A DNA stretch of 64,000 nt from Bacillus sp. T33-2 (GCF_002860205.1 NZ_PGVB01000003.1:53458-117457), one strand, 5' to 3'. Shown: positions 52,898 through 61,726, counted from the first letter of the stretch. Notes: generated by a model from the sequence alone, not told the origin. Program-made: numbers and translations.

Positions 52898-53933
52898 ACG
52901 TGAAAAAAACAATCCGAATGTTTTAGTGTGGGCAAGAAGGAAATGGACGCAAGATCCGCTGTTCAGTACTGCCATCGCCTTTTTGGTCATGGTCTTATTG
53001 CAGACATGGATTTTGGGCTTTGAATATGATTCCTTTGGGAGTTGGTTTGATTCCTGGACAAACAACTGGATTAACCTGCTGCGTAATAATGCGGGAGTTG
53101 GCATCATTGCGTTGGGCATGACACTGGTGATCATGACAGGAGGCATAGATCTGTCTGTCGGGTCTACTTTGGTTGCCGCTGGTGCTTTTGGTATGGTGCT
53201 TCTTGATACCAGTTCCAGGGGGATCTTGGGGATGCTGGGATTGACAGGAATCCCTGCTTTTGTTGCAACAATCCTGTTGGTGGTAGTATTGGGATATTTG
53301 TTGGGATTATTGATTGGCGTCACCATTACAAAAGGTAAGACCCCTCCATTTATCGCCACATTGGGTGCAATGATGATTTTCAGAAGTCTTACCCAGCATT
53401 TCATGCAAGGGTATAATCCGACAGTACCACGGGAATTCTTGTCGATTTCCAGCTTTAGTATTGGCGGTTATATGATCATGCCGATTGTATATTGGGCAAT
53501 CATCACGTTAAACCTTTACTATGTATCAAAACGAACCGTGTTTGGCAGACAAATCATAGCTGTAGGTTCAAATGAGAGGTCTGCACGGCTTTCCGGCGTC
53601 AATGTGGAAAAAGTGAAGTTGCGAGTGTACATACTGATGGGAGTTTTAGTTTCCATTGCATCGATCATTCAAGTTTCCCGTATTGGTTCGATGGATTTTG
53701 CCAATGCCGGTAGGGGAATAGAAATGGATGCTATCGCTGCTGCAGTAGTCGGTGGAACGAGCATGAGCGGCGGCCGGGGCATTATCATGGGCACCGTTTT
53801 TGGAATGTTGATTATCGCCGTGATGAACAATCTATTAAATTTATTCGGTGTGCCGCCATTCTTGAGAGAAGCATTCAAGGGGTTCATTGTCATTGGCGCC
53901 GTGCTTTTGCAAAGAAAAGAAAAAACAGTTTAA
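52887..53933 (+). CDS. Sugar ABC transporter permease (CUT2, RbsC type)
   Basis: A 348-residue membrane permease with eight to ten helices, typical landmarks GMTLVIMTGGIDLSVGST near residue 75 and GGTSMSGGRG near residue 290. GTG start at 52887 inside the ATPase gene end. Terminal gene of the LacI cluster. Substrate unknown but shared with the RbsB-type lipoprotein. Confidence 0.92.
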   Translation: MQIEREKNNPNVLVWARRKWTQDPLFSTAIAFLVMVLLQTWILGFEYDSFGSWFDSWTNNWINLLRNNAGVGIIALGMTLVIMTGGIDLSVGSTLVAAGAFGMVLLDTSSRGILGMLGLTGIPAFVATILLVVVLGYLLGLLIGVTITKGKTPPFIATLGAMMIFRSLTQHFMQGYNPTVPREFLSISSFSIGGYMIMPIVYWAIITLNLYYVSKRTVFGRQIIAVGSNERSARLSGVNVEKVKLRVYILMGVLVSIASIIQVSRIGSMDFANAGRGIEMDAIAAAVVGGTSMSGGRGIIMGTVFGMLIIAVMNNLLNLFGVPPFLREAFKGFIVIGAVLLQRKEKTV

Positions 53934-53985
53934 TAGCAAGGCATTATGTAAAAACATTCATCTGGAATATTGAACAAATGAAAAG

Positions 53986-54018
53986 GGTGGCCTCCTATCT
54001 GGAAGACCACACTTTTTA
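53986..54018. terminator. Terminator between convergent permease and treR
   Basis: GGTGGCCTCC...GGAAGACCAC imperfect stem followed by ACTTTTTAT; overlaps the end of treR on the other strand. Confidence 0.55.
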
Positions 54019-54732
54019 TTTATGCGTTCTCCGGGCAAAGTCGACAAACCTGAATTTGTCGGGCCGGTGCCTTGATTCTGTATATTGGAAAAGGCTGGCG
54101 TCATCCAGGTGAACGTAATTCTTGATGACTACCATATTATGAAAGCCTTCTAGGTCCAAAAGGGTCCGGTCCTCCATAGTAGGCTCTACTACAACGATTT
54201 CTTTTCTGGCAAAGCTGATTGTCAGGTTCAGTTCTTTTTCAAGGTATTGATAAATCGAGTCTGCACAGATGTCTTCAGTCAGTGTGGGAACGTACTTTTT
54301 ACTTAAGTAGTCCTTATCCAGAATAATTTTTTCCCCGCCCATTTCCCTCGATCTAACAATCTTCCAAACCTGATCCTTAACACCTAAATGGAGCTGCTGC
54401 CTTATATAGCTGTCAGGGGTTATCAAGGACAATTCATTCACAATCGTTTTCGGCTTGTTGCCCATTTTTTCAGCCAGTTCTTTAAAGCTGACCAGGCCGG
54501 AAACCGGAAAATCAAACTTGTTGATGTCGATGACCATCGACCCTTTGCCCCTCAATTTTTGGATATACCCATTCTGCGACAGCAAATTCAACGCTTTTCT
54601 AATCGTTTCCCTTGATGTATCAAACTGGTCTTTCAGTTCATTTTCAGAAGGAAGCAGGGTATTGGGAGGGATCTCACCGCTTTTAATCTGGTCTACTATC
54701 GAGTTGTAGATGGTTAAATACTTATTTGTCAT
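54016..54732 (-). CDS. treR: Trehalose operon repressor TreR (GntR family)
   Basis: A 238-residue GntR/HutC-subfamily regulator: N-terminal winged helix (LLPSENELKDQFDTSRETIR, residues about 25-45) and a UTRA effector domain (about 90-230). It matches B. subtilis TreR in length and features, which represses trehalose uptake and is released by trehalose 6-phosphate. It follows treP by 95 bases on the same strand. No treA gene lies between them. Confidence 0.85.
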   Translation of the reverse strand: MTNKYLTIYNSIVDQIKSGEIPPNTLLPSENELKDQFDTSRETIRKALNLLSQNGYIQKLRGKGSMVIDINKFDFPVSGLVSFKELAEKMGNKPKTIVNELSLITPDSYIRQQLHLGVKDQVWKIVRSREMGGEKIILDKDYLSKKYVPTLTEDICADSIYQYLEKELNLTISFARKEIVVVEPTMEDRTLLDLEGFHNMVVIKNYVHLDDASLFQYTESRHRPDKFRFVDFARRTHK

Positions 54733-54764
54733 AAAGGATCACCAATTATTTTATTAAAATCATA

Positions 54765-54778
54765 CGGAATCGCTTACA
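54765..54778. promoter_or_regulatory. Weak CcpA cre-like site before treR
   Basis: CGGAATCGCTTACA (reverse strand TGTAAGCGATTCCG) resembles cre over ten or so positions. It lies between treP and treR. Confidence 0.3.
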
Positions 54779-54827
54779 TTGAATTTTAAAAAAGAAGGGA
54801 GACCTGCTCCCTCCTTAATCATACCAT

Positions 54828-56255
54828 TTATTTTTTCGCAAAAGTAAACTTATTCATTTTCGTTTTTGCAAACACAACTGTCAGGATGAATGGGATCACA
54901 ATTGCAACAACCATTCCGACTGCGAACATGCCCCAGTCTTGAGCCTGGATGGAAAGAATTCCAGGAAGGCCGCCAACGCCGATTGAGTTGGCCATAACGC
55001 CTGTTCCCACTGATACAACAGCTGCGAACAGGGAACCGATCATCGCTGCAAGGAACGGAAAGCCGTATTTCAGGTTGATACCGAACATCGCAGGCTCCGT
55101 TACACCAAGGTAACAAGAGATTGCTGCCGGGATGGATACTTGCTTCTCTTCTTCATTCTTTCTATTGATGTAGATCATCGCAAGAACAGCCGAACCTTGG
55201 GCAATGTTGGACAATGCAATCATTGGCCACAGGTTTGTCCCGTTAAATTCACTCATCAGTTGAAGGTCAATCGCATTTGTCATGTGGTGCAAGCCTGTGA
55301 TGACAAGTGGTGCATAAGCAAATCCAAAGATTGCCGCGAACAACCAGCCAAATGCAGATGTCAAGCCTGCATATACTACATCAGAAATTGCAGAACCCAT
55401 TGTCCAGCCGATCGGGCCAAGGACTGTGTGGGCAATTAAAACTGTAGGAATTAACGCAAAGAACGGTACGACAATCATAGAGATTGAGTTTGGAACAATG
55501 TCACGCAGTTTTCTTTCCAGGAAAGCCAACACGAATCCAGCAAGGATGGCCGGAATGACCTGTGCCTGGTAACCAATCATTTCAATTTCAGCAAAACCGA
55601 AGTTCCATGTCGGGATTTCTTTCGCGCCTGCTACTCCGTAAGCATTTAGAAGCTGTGGAGATACAAGCGTGATACCAAGGACGATACCGAGAATTTGGGA
55701 AGTCCCCATTTTCCTGGTGATCGCCCATGTAATTCCGACAGGCAGGAAGTGGAACACCGCTTCACCAATCAGCCAAAGGAATGCATGGACACCAGCCCAA
55801 AACTGGGAAACCTCGATGATGGATTTCGTGCCATTTTCCAGAAGCTTAATGTCACCGATTACATTTCGGAAACCAAGGATCAAACCACCGACAACAAGCG
55901 CCGGAATTAATGGAGTAAAGATATCAGCAAGATGGGCAATCATCCTTTGCAGCCAGTTCATGTTCTGCTGAGCCGCAACCTTTGCTGCTTCCTTGGAAGT
56001 ACCATCGACACCGGCAAGTTTGACGAATTCATTATAGAAGTTGGATACATCATTTCCGATGATAACCTGGAATTGACCCGCCTGGGTGAATGTACCCTTT
56101 ACAAGATTAATAGATTCAATCGCTTTTACATCAGCCTTGCTTGGATCATTTAAAACAAACCGCATTCTTGTCACACAATGGGTAACGGCTGCAATGTTTT
56201 CTTTGCCTCCAATGTGTTCAAGTAAATCCTTGGATGGTTCTGTGAACTTACTCAT
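54828..56255 (-). CDS. treP: PTS trehalose transporter subunit IIBC (TreP)
   Basis: A 475-residue phosphotransferase permease with an N-terminal EIIB domain (NIAAVTHCVTRMRFVLND; phosphorylated Cys27) and a C-terminal EIIC domain of the glucose/sucrose family with about ten helices (ITGLHHMTNAIDLQ). There is no EIIA domain, so it needs EIIA of the glucose type from another gene. It imports trehalose as trehalose 6-phosphate. GGGGGAA precedes its ATG. Confidence 0.88.
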   Translation of the reverse strand: MSKFTEPSKDLLEHIGGKENIAAVTHCVTRMRFVLNDPSKADVKAIESINLVKGTFTQAGQFQVIIGNDVSNFYNEFVKLAGVDGTSKEAAKVAAQQNMNWLQRMIAHLADIFTPLIPALVVGGLILGFRNVIGDIKLLENGTKSIIEVSQFWAGVHAFLWLIGEAVFHFLPVGITWAITRKMGTSQILGIVLGITLVSPQLLNAYGVAGAKEIPTWNFGFAEIEMIGYQAQVIPAILAGFVLAFLERKLRDIVPNSISMIVVPFFALIPTVLIAHTVLGPIGWTMGSAISDVVYAGLTSAFGWLFAAIFGFAYAPLVITGLHHMTNAIDLQLMSEFNGTNLWPMIALSNIAQGSAVLAMIYINRKNEEEKQVSIPAAISCYLGVTEPAMFGINLKYGFPFLAAMIGSLFAAVVSVGTGVMANSIGVGGLPGILSIQAQDWGMFAVGMVVAIVIPFILTVVFAKTKMNKFTFAKK

Positions 56256-56359
56256 TTGTATTTCCCCCTGTTGAAATTGGATTTACTCCAATTCTTTCAA
56301 AATATTTATCAAATCTATATTTACAGGTTAATGTGTGCGTTTACAAAACTATTGGTTCC

Positions 56360-56416
56360 TGTATATACAAGCTTTGATTACGTTTTCATTTTATCCTGTA
56401 TATACAACCTTGTCAA
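56360..56416 (-). promoter_or_regulatory. treP promoter with two TreR-like operators
   Basis: On the reverse strand TTGACA (56411-56416) and TAAAAT (56388-56393) are 17 bases apart. The perfect palindrome TGTATATACA occurs twice: between -35 and -10 (56397-56406) and downstream of the start (56360-56369), 37 bases apart. This matches the kind of sites used by TreR-type repressors and would block treP. Confidence 0.7.
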
Positions 56417-56614
56417 CAAAGAAAATTGTGGGAGATTGTTAAGAAGCAAATGCTGTGTCCATGCATTTTTTAAATACCCAGTTTAATAGTGTGGTATAGA
56501 TAAAAACATCACTTTTTTCTATAAGAACGAAGAGATGGAGGTATGAGGAAGGGTGAGACAGCTAGAAGTGGTGATAGAAGAAATTACTTCTCTCCATGAG
56601 GTATTTTGGTGCAA

Positions 56615-56646
56615 ACCAAAACCGCCGGTAATCCGGCGGCTTTGGT
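56615..56646. terminator. Bidirectional hairpin terminator
   Basis: ACCAAAACCGCCGG and CCGGCGGCTTTGGT pair almost fully around loop TAAT. It lies 15 bases beyond the reverse-strand gene that ends at 56661. Confidence 0.75.
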
Positions 56647-56660
56647 CTTATCTCAATATC

Positions 56661-57698
56661 TCAACGGCTTAAATTAAGGATAAAGCGAACCATGTCTTGG
56701 GCAGTCGTCATCGTTTTATTAATTGGGCCGACTGTGCCACGTGAATTATTAATATAAACGTTCTCAAGCTGGTAGCCACTCTCTGTTACACCAATCGTTT
56801 TAGCGTCTTCTATATTTCCAGACTTGTCAACACTGCGGTACTGAAGCTGCTCGTCAAATTTAAGTGAAACAGGGTTTGTATAAGTCATCCAATCTCCGCC
56901 ATTTATCCGGTATTCTGTATTTTCTACTCCTGAATCATTATCAGCAGCGCTTAATATTACACTGAGGCGATTCATTACCACAGATAACGTTGCATTTGTC
57001 ACTGGAGCCTCGTTATCAACATTCACTTCACCATAACGAATCTGTGCAACCGCAAAACCATGAGTATCACCACTAGCACTGCGGATAACCACACGATCGA
57101 ATGGTGTTTCCGATGTTGCCCCAAACACCTTAATGCCTCCGTTTGTTAGGGATGTAAGTAAGCTTTGAGTTAAGCTTCCAACAAGTGTTGTTCCTGAGTA
57201 ATAATCAACCATGTAGCTATATGTTCCATAAGTATTTGGACTCAGCTCAAATCCAAATGTTTTTGTAGGTTGAGACAAATTCCATGTTACTTCATTCTTA
57301 TAATCTGAAAAAAGAACTTGCGGGTAACGGGATTCAGTATCTGGTCCCCAATCAGCTTCCCAAGAATCCCGCACTTGCCGTCTTTCCATTGGTGAGCTGA
57401 AAGAAATAGTCTGGACACCATCTGTTACAGAATTGTACATATTGTAGTTGAAAAGATGCGAGATATCAATTTTACTCGTATTACTTGTGTATTCTGATGT
57501 CGGTGTAGTAATTGGGGTGATGTTTCCAGTGACTTGCAGATTCGCAGTTTGCAACGTGTTTGACTTCAAAAGGGAATGAGATTGTGGCGAACTTGCCGGA
57601 TCAGTTGCCGAACCAGTGTCACTGGCAGCAAAGATCGTTGTAGGTATTAAAAGTGCACATGTTAAAACTCCTGCAGATAAAACCTTTTTCATCTTCAT
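56661..57698 (-). CDS. Secreted protein with C-terminal OmpL47/Ig-like repeat
   Basis: A 345-residue exported protein. The signal peptide (MKMKKVLSAGVLTCALLIPT, cleavage after ...IFAA) is followed by an uncharacterised beta-rich region (about 70-225) and a domain with the pattern DNEAPVTNATLSVV...SGVENTEYRINGGDW...YRSVDKSGNIE, typical of the OmpL47 beta-sandwich repeat that occurs in surface and carbohydrate-active proteins. I use ATG 57698 with GGGAG eight bases upstream. No enzymatic motif seen. It is the first of three reverse-strand genes for secreted proteins. Confidence 0.75.
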   Translation of the reverse strand: MKMKKVLSAGVLTCALLIPTTIFAASDTGSATDPASSPQSHSLLKSNTLQTANLQVTGNITPITTPTSEYTSNTSKIDISHLFNYNMYNSVTDGVQTISFSSPMERRQVRDSWEADWGPDTESRYPQVLFSDYKNEVTWNLSQPTKTFGFELSPNTYGTYSYMVDYYSGTTLVGSLTQSLLTSLTNGGIKVFGATSETPFDRVVIRSASGDTHGFAVAQIRYGEVNVDNEAPVTNATLSVVMNRLSVILSAADNDSGVENTEYRINGGDWMTYTNPVSLKFDEQLQYRSVDKSGNIEDAKTIGVTESGYQLENVYINNSRGTVGPINKTMTTAQDMVRFILNLSR

Positions 57699-57740
57699 GT
57701 TTCCATCTCCCAATATTGTATTTGTTTATAATTAAACCTC

Positions 57741-58379
57741 TTAGTTAAGAGGGGATTTTAAATCATTTGAACTGAATATATTGCCTCCTGCGATTCTTGC
57801 GCCTGAGTTGCCGGAAGGATCGGTTATGCCGTCATCTTCTGCAGCATGTATGATCAGGGATCTCCCGACGATGCTGTTAAGTGCTCCTTCTTTAAGAGTT
57901 ATGTTATCGAGAAGAATCATTTGATCAACTTTTCCATTTGCATCGGCAACTAAATTCGGCATGTCTCCCAGATGGGCGCCGGCACGATTTTCGTGTCCAT
58001 GTTGGTGTCCAGTTGGATTAAAATGCCCCCCTGCGGTAGCGAAATCATTTTTCAAAATTGGGTCTTGATGAATATGAAATCCGTGCTTGCCAGGAGTTAG
58101 ACCAGAAGCACGCACCTTCAAAAATACATGATTGTCTAATTGGGCAAAGGCAGCTGTCCCTATTGTATCTCCATGGATATCCTTTAGTTCAACAACTGTT
58201 GTGTTGACTGGAGGCTGTATCTTCTGATGAGAGTCATGTTCATCATCACTAGCAGCTATGCGGGTTGTGATAACAGAAGGCTGTATTTTCTGATGAGAGT
58301 CCTTTTCATTAGCAGCAGTTGCTATCCCAGTGATGACAACCGGTGTAATAAGCATCAGCAGTGAGGTGATTTTCTTCAT
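57741..58379 (-). CDS. sodC: Superoxide dismutase-like protein, Cu/Zn (SodC/YojM) family
   Basis: A 212-residue secreted protein with a signal peptide (residues about 1-23) and a C-terminal SOD-Cu/Zn fold: KHGFHIHQDP, GGHFNPTGHQHG, RAGAHLGDMPNL and RSLIIHAAEDD supply the expected His ligands. The usual disulphide Cys pair is absent, as in some Bacillus YojM relatives, so dismutase activity is uncertain. The N-terminal region contains a duplicated block, DSHQKIQP(S/P)V, 23 residues apart. GGAGG on the reverse strand before ATG. Confidence 0.82.
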   Translation of the reverse strand: MKKITSLLMLITPVVITGIATAANEKDSHQKIQPSVITTRIAASDDEHDSHQKIQPPVNTTVVELKDIHGDTIGTAAFAQLDNHVFLKVRASGLTPGKHGFHIHQDPILKNDFATAGGHFNPTGHQHGHENRAGAHLGDMPNLVADANGKVDQMILLDNITLKEGALNSIVGRSLIIHAAEDDGITDPSGNSGARIAGGNIFSSNDLKSPLN

Positions 58380-58449
58380 AGTAATCCTCCTGACATTCTT
58401 TCATAACACATTGCCCATGAAAGAAAGTTATAGATAAAAAGCGATGAAA

Positions 58450-58484
58450 AAGGAGTACCTAACTAGATTTTTTAGGTACTCCTT
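58450..58484. terminator. Terminator hairpin near the end of the reverse-strand gene at 58509
   Basis: AAGGAGTACCT and AGGTACTCCTT, a perfect 11-bp stem around a loop ending in TTTTTT. It lies 25 bases after the stop codon at 58509. Confidence 0.7.
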
Positions 58485-58508
58485 GGTTTACTTCCAAGCT
58501 TCTCTGGC

Positions 58509-59182
58509 TTATCTTGGTTCTTCAGTTGGAAGCTTGATTTGGGCAAGTTCTCCGAGTCCTTCCATACCGTAGCCTACTGCAACAATTGAACCGTCTTCTT
58601 TTTCGATCACTGCATAACCGCAACAATCAAAAATAATCAGGCCTCTTAATGTTCCTTGCACTCTGTACGATTCGTGATGGCCTTCGGTTAGGTCCATTGT
58701 GTGGATATTGTTGGCTGTATAAAGAATTACTTCACTGCCGTTTTGTACAGCATAATGGTGCCCCGTTTTACTTACAATTCTCTCTTGTGGTGTATAAAAA
58801 ATCCTGCCTGAATCGTATGCTTCAATATTGTTAGTTCCATAACTGCCATCGTCAAACTTTTCCCAAAGGTCACTATAAATCTTGTAACCCCGAGTGAAGC
58901 TAGGACTTTCAACCGCGATGAGCGGTGCTACCAGCTCAGTCCCTTCATGTAGACAAATCCATCAGCTAAAGTTCCTTTTTGAGGTGCGCCCTTTGTTAAA
59001 AACATCCTATTAGTGTTGTTAAAAACCGTAATGTTTTTGCCTGTGTCCAAAGCAGAATATGCCCCCTCACGGTCCGCCTTAAGACCACGCACTTCCTGTA
59101 CATCAGCACTCGCAATTGTCGGCAGAGCCATGATTGATGCCAGAGCAATTCCCGAAAGTACTTTAACCACTTTCTTCATCAT
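58509..59182 (-). pseudogene. Secreted protein gene, interrupted by a single-base frameshift
   Basis: The first part (58928-59182) encodes a signal peptide (KVVKVLSGIALASIMALPTI) and a small-domain sequence up to FVYMKG, then stops after LSW. In another frame the reading continues without a break, GTELVAPLIAVESPSFTRGY...to the stop at 58509, including VSKTGHHYAVQ, LRGLIIFDCCGYAV and KLPTEEPR. One G missing in the AAGGGA run near 58940 joins the two into a protein of about 224 residues. I do not recognise the family. Reading it as one gene explains both pieces. Real frameshift or assembly error is undecided. Confidence 0.65.
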
Positions 59183-59567
59183 ATTCCTCCTTTCTGATTT
59201 CTTAAAAAGAACGGAACATACTTTATTAAGAATGTTGATACAACTACTATCTTAAGTAAATGGTATCTGTTTGTAAATCCTTATTTTTTTAAATTTTTAG
59301 ACATATACTTTTCCTTAATGAAAATTTTGTTCAACACCACAAAACGAGTGGTTTATCTTCTATAATATTGTGCTTCCATTTGTTCAATTTAAAGAACTAA
59401 ATGTTCCTAAAAAAATACGAAAAACTAAGAAAAACAGAGATAAAGTGATAAATCAGGTGGTTTAGGTGAGAAAAAGAGGAAATTTGGCCGTATTTGAATG
59501 TTTTTAATACCGCTAGCCACACATATAATAACAACTATAGAAATTGTTCTTTTTAACGAACCTCATA
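59183..59567. other. Divergent promoter region with SinR-like boxes before tapA
   Basis: About 385 AT-rich bases. Candidate SinR recognition boxes (GTTCTTT or its complement AAAGAAC) stand at 59206-59212, 59391-59397 and 59546-59552; the last is within GTTCTTTTTAACGAAC. In B. subtilis SinR represses tapA-sipW-tasA through such boxes. Heptamers of this kind are expected by chance in AT-rich DNA, so this is suggestive only. Confidence 0.35.
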
Positions 59568-60419
59568 ATGCTAAAAAAAGAACATATATATCCTACAGTT
59601 CAACTGAAGGAGGGAATTAACATCAGACTGGCACGAATACGAAAATTTAGGAATAAGAATTGGTCCTTTTTCATCCTTGTACAAATTACAACCATTTTTT
59701 ACATATTCGCCTTTACCCTGATTTATATGTTGGGATCTACCAATGCATACTTCAATGACCGGGTCGGGGCGATTGGGGCCATAACAGCTGGCACTTGGGA
59801 GACATCTCCACCGGAGGAAGTTTGGGATAAAAGCTCTCTTGCTTTTACAGGAGCAGTGTCTAATCAAGATAAAAATATTTCTGCAGCAATCAAAAATAAT
59901 GGAAACGATATGGCTGGCTCAGTTCCTTATGAAATTTGGTGGGCTGAGAAGGGGAATCCAAAAGAAGGAACAAAGATTGGGGACGGCACGGTGCCCGCAT
60001 TAAAAAGCGGGGAAGTTTTCAATTTGAAGTTCACAACCCAAAAGCCTGGAAATTATATGTTCAAGGCATACCAACGGCCTAATCATGGTGATTCAAATAA
60101 CAACAAAGACAATAAAAATAATGGAAATGTTGAGGGAGCTTTGTGGAGTACGCAAATCACCGTAGCTGATTCAAACCATGGTTTACAGGTGGTTCCAGAA
60201 AAGGGAACTGAACAAAAAGTGCAAAATGATACTCCTGTTCATCAACAACCGGTAGAAAGTAACAGTCCACCGAACGATACAGAAGCTCAACAAAGTATAG
60301 AAACCGAAGCGCCGAAGAGTGAAGACACCTCACAAATACAGTCTGAAGAAGTGAAGGCTCATACTGAACAAAATGTGAATGAAGCAGATGTCACACAGTC
60401 TGAAAGCCAAATTCCATAA
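59568..60419 (+). CDS. tapA: TapA family amyloid-fibre anchoring/assembly protein
   Basis: A secreted protein of about 265-283 residues. A basic N-terminus (RLARIRKFRNKNW) and a membrane segment (IFAFTLIYMLGS) precede TNAYFNDRVG, a SipW-type signal region, then a TapA domain (about 60-190) and a long Asn/Ser/Glu/Gln-rich tail. TapA assists assembly and cell anchoring of TasA fibres. The upstream ATG (59568) lacks a ribosome site; the best one, AAGGAGGG, precedes ATC 59622, which may be the true start. First gene before sipW and tasA. Confidence 0.8.
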   Translation: MLKKEHIYPTVQLKEGINIRLARIRKFRNKNWSFFILVQITTIFYIFAFTLIYMLGSTNAYFNDRVGAIGAITAGTWETSPPEEVWDKSSLAFTGAVSNQDKNISAAIKNNGNDMAGSVPYEIWWAEKGNPKEGTKIGDGTVPALKSGEVFNLKFTTQKPGNYMFKAYQRPNHGDSNNNKDNKNNGNVEGALWSTQITVADSNHGLQVVPEKGTEQKVQNDTPVHQQPVESNSPPNDTEAQQSIETEAPKSEDTSQIQSEEVKAHTEQNVNEADVTQSESQIP

Positions 60420-60444
60420 AAACTTTAACTAGAGGTGAATACAA

Positions 60445-61014
60445 TTGGCAAAAGCAAAAATCTGGATTAGTAGACTCATAAGTTACTTGTTACTTGCGAC
60501 ACTATTGTTCATGGCATTTGTTGTCATTTCGTCAAAAGCATCCGGCGGGGAGCCCAGTATATTAGGTTACCAGTTGAAAACAGTTTTATCCGGATCCATG
60601 GAACCAGGGATTAAAACAGGATCGATCATTGCCATTAAGCCTGGTGGTGACATGGCCCGGTTTCAAACAGGTGACGTCATTACCTTTATGGATGGCCCGG
60701 ATAGATTGATCACTCACAGAGTTGAAGAAGTGAAGGGTGAAGGTAAGCAAATTCAATATATCACTAAAGGTGACAATAATGACGCAGCAGATCCAACACC
60801 CGTTTTATCAGAGAACGTAGTAGGTGAGTATAAAGGTTTGACCATTCCTTTTATTGGATATGGCATGAATTTTGCCCAATCCAAGGAGGGAGCAGCACTC
60901 CTTCTGGTTCTGCCTGGCGCACTGCTGTTAATTTACTCCGGATTCACTATTTGGAAAGCAATACGCGAGGTAGAAGCCACAAAGAAAAATGAAATGCCAC
61001 CAGTAAACAATTAA
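60445..61014 (+). CDS. sipW: Signal peptidase I of the SipW (ER) type
   Basis: A 189-residue membrane peptidase. The catalytic serine is in LSGSMEPGI (near residue 51), followed by the GDVITFM and HRVEEV segments; the ER-type subfamily uses His where others use Lys (LITHRV). Two hydrophobic anchors, one at each end. By knowledge of B. subtilis it cleaves TapA and TasA. TTG start at 60445 with GAGGTGA seven bases upstream. Confidence 0.92.
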   Translation: MAKAKIWISRLISYLLLATLLFMAFVVISSKASGGEPSILGYQLKTVLSGSMEPGIKTGSIIAIKPGGDMARFQTGDVITFMDGPDRLITHRVEEVKGEGKQIQYITKGDNNDAADPTPVLSENVVGEYKGLTIPFIGYGMNFAQSKEGAALLLVLPGALLLIYSGFTIWKAIREVEATKKNEMPPVNN

Positions 61015-61110
61015 GGCTGGTTGTACTCTGCTAAAGGATAAACCCTTTGGCAGGTTCAATATAAAAAAATTACATACCCATTAATAAAGGGTGACAGGAG
61101 GAAGTTTTAA

Positions 61111-61710
61111 ATGAGTTTGAAAAAGAAATTAGGCATGGGTGTAGCATCAGCAGCATTGGGTCTGTCTTTAATCGGTGGAGGAACTTACGCTTACTTCAGT
61201 GACACAGAAATAACAAACAACACTTTTGCAGCAGGTACGCTTGATTTAGTAGCAAACCCTACAACAATTATCGATGTTGATAACATCAAGCCTGGGGACA
61301 CAATGCTTCGTTCATTTGAACTTCAAAACAATGGGACATTGGATATCAAAAATGTCGTGCTGAACACTGCCTATGAGGTAAATGATGCTAATGGAAACAA
61401 TGCAGGTGCGGATTTTGGTGAACACATCCGAGTAAACTTCTTATTCAACATTGACAAGCTGGATGTGCCGGTTTGGTCAACAACACTTGCTGATCTGAGA
61501 AGCATGGATCCGAAGGCAGTTAAAAATCAATTTGAGACCCTGTTTGGCGATCAGTGGGGAACAAGAGGACTTGCGGCTGGATCGAGTGACTTGTTATATG
61601 TGCAATTTGAATTTGTAGACAATGGAGAAGACCAAAACGTATTCCAAGGTGACTCTTTAAGCTTAGAGTGGAAATTTACAGCGAGTCAAAAGGCTGGATC
61701 TGAAATATAA
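61111..61710 (+). CDS. tasA: TasA/CalY (camelysin) family biofilm fibre protein
   Basis: A 199-residue secreted protein, shorter than B. subtilis TasA (261) and near CalY/camelysin size. The signal peptide (SAALGLSLIGGGTYAYFSDT) is the SipW-dependent type, cutting near the AYFSD motif. The body contains DNIKPGDTMLRSFELQNNGT and a C-terminal FEFVDNGEDQN..GDSLSLEWKF, as in the family. It forms the matrix fibre. GACAGGAGGA precedes the ATG. A hairpin with T run follows the gene. Confidence 0.9.
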   Translation: MSLKKKLGMGVASAALGLSLIGGGTYAYFSDTEITNNTFAAGTLDLVANPTTIIDVDNIKPGDTMLRSFELQNNGTLDIKNVVLNTAYEVNDANGNNAGADFGEHIRVNFLFNIDKLDVPVWSTTLADLRSMDPKAVKNQFETLFGDQWGTRGLAAGSSDLLYVQFEFVDNGEDQNVFQGDSLSLEWKFTASQKAGSEI

Positions 61711-61726
61711 AACTTTCATTAACAAC

